Made by a program: the position numbers and the translations under genes. Below the pieces are notes generated by a model that was not told where the DNA came from, ran no database searches, and was given only the letters and a program-made list of their open reading frames with translations. This document shows positions 58,408 through 64,000 of a stretch of 64,000 nucleotides of DNA, in pieces. Each line of letters starts with the position of its first letter. The first letter of the stretch is position 1. The stretch is taken from assembly GCA_029959085.1 (NCBI GenBank), contig JARWIR010000001.1:71238899-71302898 (forward strand). The letters run 5' to 3'. This DNA is from Nemophila menziesii (taxonomy: Eukaryota; Streptophyta; Magnoliopsida; Boraginales; Hydrophyllaceae).

Positions 58408-60615
58408 GTAAACCAAGTCTCTCTCTCTCCCAACATTTTCCATCCAAACTCGTCACATGCAACTACGTAATCTTTGAATTCACCGTCTATTATATTTATC
58501 AGAAATCCTTTCTCAACACCAAAGAACAAACTAGAAAACCACTCATGAACTTGAACTCTCCAACTCACAAAAGGTTTTCTAGGTTTAACAGCCATTGCTT
58601 TTCTTATCACTGAACGTTGCTCACTAATTGGCTCTTCAACTTCTTTTTCTTCCAAGTTAGGCTTTTTGGGAGTACCCTTACTTGGGTTATCTTTCCTCTT
58701 CATAGTATTTTCGACTTCTCCAACCTTAGGAATAAAACTTGAATTTGGAATCTCAGTAGCTTTGTCCAGAGTAGCCCAAGGAGTATTTCTAGTTCTGGGA
58801 TTACTTCGTGTTTTCCGATTGTAGCACAAGGAATCAATTCTGTTTATCATCTCAATGAATCCCAAACTCAAAACTTCAAATATTCAAAAACTAGAGAAAA
58901 GTTTTGAACTTTGATGTTTTGAGGATATAGGAAGAAGGTATGTGGTGTTATATGATATGGGTCATGATTATGTTGTGGGTTAGGAGAGGTTTAATGGGTA
59001 ACGTTTAAGCTTTGATGAAGAAGAAATTAGGATTAAGGTGAAGATTTCTTGGTGTTCTGGAAGAATTCGATGTTTGATTATGTGTTTGGAATGGATTAGA
59101 GGGAAGAATATGATGTGTTTGGGTGTTTTGATGGTGTTTTGTAGGTGTTTAGTGAGTCGTGGGTCATTGGTAATGGTATCTTGCATGAGAGGCTTTGTTA
59201 AAAAAAGAGGATTTGCCTTTGATAAGGATTAGGGTTTAAGGCGGCGGGCGCACCGGCATACCAGAGAGATAGCTGGCTAGCAGGCACAGTTTCTCTTCAA
59301 TTAATCATGAACGCAATATTAAGTTGTGTGTATCTTGCCTTGCCGGCATACCGGTGATACCACCGGGATACCGGTCACGATTGTCAATTTCTCGTGACGC
59401 ACTAAGAAACTGCGTGTTGCTGCTCATCATCCAGTGAGTTGGCGTTGTAAAAAAGTGGCTTGGCCGGCATACCGACGGTCTGACAGGCATTCTTGTCGTG
59501 CAACTCAAATTTTCGCTGACGCAGTAAGTAGCTGTGTGTACGTGGCCAACATTCAGAAGGTTGGCGCTATGATTAATTTTTGTGGCCGGCATGCCGCCAT
59601 TCTGGCCGGCTAGCTGGTCGCAAAAATTTCCTCTCTTCGCATTTTTCCGATGATGCAACTGGTAGTTGCATCAAAGTGGTTAACATCCAGATAGTTTGAC
59701 CGGCATACCAGTCAGATTACTGGCTAGCCGGTCCGTATAAGTTCATTTCACCACTTAGACACTCAAAAACGCTGTCTCACACCTGTTCAACCCCAAACTC
59801 AAGGATTAAGTACCTGCACTCATCAAAACACTCCACCTTTCGCATTTCTTTAAAGTTATACACTAATATACATAAATTACTCTATTCACACTAAGAATTT
59901 ATAAGACATGAAAGCAATAAACTAATATACAATTGGAATGACTTTTGTTTAACGTCGTTAAGCTCGATGTGTTACCTCTCACACTTATTCAGCTTCAAGG
60001 AGGTACATGACCTCCCCATGATGTGAATCTTCCATGTGATTAGTATCCTCCTCCTTGTTAAATCTTCAACCGATGCCCATTCACCATTAAGGTGCGTTGC
60101 TCAGATGGATTTTCAATTTCTATAGCTCCATGAGGTATGACTTTGGTCACTACAAAAGGACCACACCGCCTTGATCTTAACTTACCTGAATAATTACTTA
60201 ACTTGGAGTTATACTTGAGGACCATCTGTCCAACCATAAATTTCTTTGCACGAATGCGATTATCATGCGATTTCTTTGTTTTTTCTTTATAAAGTTTAGC
60301 ATTCTCATAGGCATGAAATCGAAACTCATCAAGTTTATTCAGTTTCATCATGTGATTCTCACTAGCTAAAGTAGGAGGCATGTTTAACTACACTATCGCC
60401 CAATATGCACCCAGTTCAAGTTCAAGAGGTAAGTGACAATCCTTACTATACACTATGCGATACGGAGATGCACCAACATGTGTCTTAAACATAGTACGAT
60501 ATGCCACAACGCGTCATCTAATTTCATTGACCAATCCTTGCGTGTGGGTCCAACAGTCTTCTCTACAACAGATTTGATTTCTCGATTAGAGACCCCAGCT
60601 TGATTATTTTCTTTT
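58408..60615 (-). mobile_element. Ty3/gypsy fragment, unit C
   Basis: Counterpart of 20974-23180, with the same ends. Integrase end at 60381-60058, degenerate tandem repeats at about 59285-59730, unrecognised ORF from 58871. Shared ends show the truncation predates the A/C duplication. Confidence 0.75.
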
Positions 60616-62073
60616 TAAATTTTATTAATTAATATTTATGCTATTAATATTGAATATTTAATTGTATATATTCAGGTTTCTAAGGATATAAATATGCTGA
60701 TAAACAACCGATCGTACCTTGGGGTCCAAGGTATCTATTTTTATCAATATCTCTTACTATTAAATAACATACCCAAAAAAAGGCAATATAATAATTTATA
60801 TGTTCTCAGGTTCAGTAAGTCTGAAGTGAAGGATATGCAAATAAACATGGCAATATCAGCAGTTTTTGTAAGTAATAAAACGTGAATATTTGATTATATG
60901 ACTCAAAGTTGTGTCAAAGTTTTGTTTGGTAAATTATACATACTGCTTGGATATTTTTGAAAGGAAATGCGAAATATAAACCTTTACAATGTTTAGCATT
61001 TGTGTTTGTGTATCGAATATTTTTTTCTTAAAGTACATAATAAATTGGGTTTTATTTTGAAGTTCTCTTTTTTCACCCTCTACCTATGAGCTTTATAAGT
61101 GTCTTTTGTCAATTACTTTAGCAGCAATTCTGATAATTAATTAGATTCTCTTCTTAACAATATGCCTTTGTTATTGTTGAATTTGTGAGCATTTAAGCTT
61201 GATTCAATCTATTTTTGACAATAACAGAAGCTTGGAGATATAATGGATATGGAATGTGGTGGTCGATATATTATTTTGATGATGGAACTATTCTCGGTTC
61301 CCTTTGAATTATTCGCTCAATCTGCTAGTATTGCAGAGATTCTTCATGTGGGGACTGAATTATTTAATTATTTTTTCTTTTACCAAATATCTAAAAACCA
61401 TTATACATTCCCCAGATGCTTCAAATATTGGTTTGATCAAAGTGTTACACTTATTTATTTGGTTTGAATCATGTAGCTCAGACGAACCTTGGGATTGTTA
61501 TGAGCTACTTTAATGAAAAATTCTTCAAAAATTACATTAAAATCTGGTAATTATTCACACTCAAAATTCTTTAATCACTATACTCATCTATTCTATCTAG
61601 GATTTATGTTGATACAAATTTATTTTCCATATTTTAGGCGTCAATTCATTCTGCAAATGACATTCTTAAACATCCTATTTTCGTGAAATGGTGATCTGGT
61701 TCACTAAATAAACGTGAGTGAGTATATAATATTGTTAAATTGAAAGATATACTATGGAAAAAGTAAACTCACATGCACTTTATCCTTCTTTATGGAGATG
61801 CAATGTCTTTAAATTGTTACAAGATAGAATTTTAACTCGCATATATGTTCCCATGGTAAGCTTGAACTATTGTGTAAAGTATTTTAGAGGTCCAATAACT
61901 ATAAAAATTAGCATTTTAACCCCTGATTTTTCGGGTAATTGTCCAAATTTAAAGGGAATCAGAATTATTTTGTTCGGTAATCAAATCAGGTCAATCAACA
62001 TTTTCAAAAGACAAGATTTTTGGAATCAATTAGAGGAAATAATAATACACTTAGGGAAAAGATGAATTTGTGA
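60616..62073 (+). pseudogene. Exon-like fragments of an unidentified gene, unit C
   Basis: Counterpart of 23181-24640 with the same splice-like borders. Differs by a 2-bp deletion (gtgtgtgaca versus gtgttaca near 61441) that shifts one open piece, so that piece at least is not maintained as coding. Confidence 0.3.
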
Positions 62074-62725
62074 CTATTTGGCCCCTTATATTTTGAAGTG
62101 TAAATCAAGAAGTATATGGTTATTGTTTCTTTTGGAGTAAATTGGTCCTCTAATCATCTTCAAAGTAACAATTTAGTCCCTGATATATTGAAAAGTGTAT
62201 CTCAACATTATTGCTATTCAGGTTTCGTATCTGTTCAAGAAACCAGAAGTTTCTGATACAATAATATTCAAACGAGAACTGTAACTGCTAAGGAGATACG
62301 ATTGTTAGCGGTAATCAGAAAGGAGAATCTTGTGTTTATCACAAATAGGGTGTGATTACTCATTTGTAGAATTTACTCTCGTCCGAGGATGCACTTACAC
62401 AAGAGAATTTGCTACAACAATTCTTAATTGATCTATTAACAATGACAATAGGATAAAAAATAATGGAGTGTATCAATTTGATAGTTTCCGTGTTGAGATT
62501 TGGTGTTTGTTTTTTTTCCTATGAGAACTTGGTTATAAGTGTTATGGTTTGTTCATATATAATTTCATGAAACTTGAAGTTGAATCCCTAAATCATGAAT
62601 ACATATTAGATCACGAAATCGTGATTTAAACGTACTTTTATCTAAAAAGTTTAAATTTTTGAAGTAAGTAAATTGACGATTAATTAATTTTTTTCCATAG
62701 TGTTCTTAGACACGGGAAATACATA
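62074..62725. other. Non-coding, no feature seen
   Basis: Counterpart of 24641-25293. Confidence 0.5.
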
Positions 62726-62935
62726 GTATATATATACATATATATGTATATATATGCATGCATAATAAATACGTATATATGTATATACATACGTGTATAT
62801 ATATGTACGTATATATATATGTATATATATACATATATACATATATACATATATATATATCTGAGACACGTACTCTAGGGTTATAAATACAAACAATAAC
62901 CTATATATACATATATATGTTTATATAATTATATG

Positions 62936-62966
<31 letters not shown>

Positions 62967-63053
62967 GTGTGTGTGTGTATGTGTGTATGTATATATATAT
63001 GTTTGCGTGTGTATGTATATATATATGTTTGTGTGTATGTATATATATATATA
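62726..63053. repeat. Compound (TA/CA/TG)n microsatellite, unit C
   Basis: Same architecture as 25294-25666 but about 45 bp shorter, with losses in the TA and TG runs. Confidence 0.85.
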
Positions 63054-64000
63054 AATTCATAATAAAGGTTTGTGTGTTTTCACGATTAATGATTACCCAG
63101 CTATGTCATACACTTTGGGATGGCCAGGTTAAGGTCACAAATTTTTACCTGAATACATGGATTCTATACCATTCTTGCGAGTGAGTAAAGGTGTTGTGTA
63201 TTTTTATCACAGACAGTGGTTATCTATTCAACTTCAATTTAAAGGATACTTATCCTCTTACATTATTTCCGAGCATGGGACCCCTAGGGAACATCGTCCT
63301 GTCGATACTCAAAGAATTTAGATGGGTTGCCTATTGCGTTTCCCAGTAAACTCAAGGACTTTATTGGAAAGGCGAGTAAGAAAACAGGTACTCGGGATTT
63401 TAACTAGATGAAAATGAGTATTTTCTATCGTTTACCTTATTGTTCGAAAAACTTGTTGAAACATAACATCGACGTTATGTATTGTGAAAAGAATGTGTGT
63501 GATAGTCTATTTAGAAATGTGCTTGGAGTAGATGACATCAACAAAGATAATGTGAACCCAAGAAATGATCAAAAGCATATTGGCATCAGGCAAGAGTTTT
63601 GGTTATTTGAGGACCGTGGTAGAGTGATTCAACCGTCCACAAAGTATGTGATGCCCCCAGATAAGCTACATATGTTTCGGATTGGTTAAAAGCATAGAAG
63701 TTTTCCGATAGATTAGATTCAAGTTTGAGGAATAACATTCAGATTGATTTGGGAAAGATCATTGGTATTAAATCCCATGACTGTAACATCATGATGCATT
63801 TTCTTTTCGTGGCTAGTATCCCTAGACTTATCGATGATATATCGTTCAGCGATCCAATCATTGGGTTATGCAAGGTATTCATGACTTTTTTTTAAAGAAT
63901 CTAAGTATGCAAATATTTGAAATCTAAAGTGTGGGTGCTTATATCCAAGCTTGAAATGACGTTTTCTCCAACTATTTTTGACATAATGGCCCATTTTGTC
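63054..64000 (+). pseudogene. CACTA-1 TNPD transposase, 3' part, unit C (cut by window end)
   Basis: Counterpart of 25667-26613: the GWSGQ region, NIDVMYCEKNVCDSLF at 63408-63689, then the DUF4218-like KSHDCNIMMHFLFVA. The window ends inside it. Confidence 0.78.

Larger units (their letters stand above)
41821..64000. repeat. Segmental repeat unit C (runs off the window end)
   Basis: Near-identical to unit A over its whole visible length. The offset to A changes stepwise at identifiable events: 41820 at the start, about 44240 after a private tandem expansion, 38743 after the missing LINE, and about 37434 after a private deletion beside the LTP promoter. The window stops inside the CACTA-1 transposase remainder, at the equivalent of A 26613. 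Confidence 0.9.

Noticed and set aside
1..64000. CRISPR arrays, operons, rRNA genes or phage genes
   Set aside because: None seen; repeats are plant transposons, microsatellites and segmental duplications.

Overview
This window reads as nuclear DNA of a flowering plant, most likely a eudicot: it is AT-rich, has no bacterial-style operons, and is dominated by plant transposons (CACTA, LINE, Ty1/copia, Ty3/gypsy, SINE, Stowaway-type MITE, Pack-MULE). Against that background I see only one gene type that looks intact, a type-1 non-specific lipid transfer protein (nsLTP), present twice (16326-16784 and 55068-55527, both minus strand). I cannot name the species.

Large-scale layout: the window is a tandem segmental array. 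Unit A (1-29388) and unit C (41821 to the window end) are near-identical copies offset by about 41.8 kb. Unit B (29389-41820) lies between them, is related but more diverged, and lacks the LTP block. Each unit opens with exons of a PAP/OAS1-type nucleotidyltransferase (NTase) gene, fused to a copy of the LTP core promoter, followed at once by the CACTAGCGGG end of a CACTA element (CACTA-1). In B the CACTA-1 transposase (TNPD) continues through to the unit tail. In A and C it is split, and a block of roughly 20 kb sits inside: a second, inverted CACTA (CACTA-2), a MITE, an RNase H-bearing LINE stub, the LTP gene and its promoter, a second CACTA-1 copy hosting a Pack-MULE, a gypsy fragment, an unidentified exon-like region, an AT/GT microsatellite, and the remaining CACTA-1 transposase.

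Differences between units give a relative history. Only A has a 5.5-kb L1-type LINE (18-bp target-site duplication, with the empty site intact in C). Only A among the comparable units has a 244-bp SINE in its tail (empty in B). Only B has a copia fragment and a 130-bp SINE-like insert. Only C has amplified the NTase/LTP-promoter chimera into three tandem units of about 1.2 kb bounded by AT runs. C also has a 1.3-kb deletion that joins its LTP promoter, about 200 bp upstream of the start codon, directly to the remnant of the Pack-MULE.

How the parts may work together: the captured LTP promoter copies keep their TATA box and point leftward, antisense into the NTase exons. Five such cassettes exist in the window. 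If any is active it would make antisense RNA to an NTase gene family; this is inference, not something the sequence proves. All transposon genes seen are broken, so the LTP pair is the only plausible protein output.
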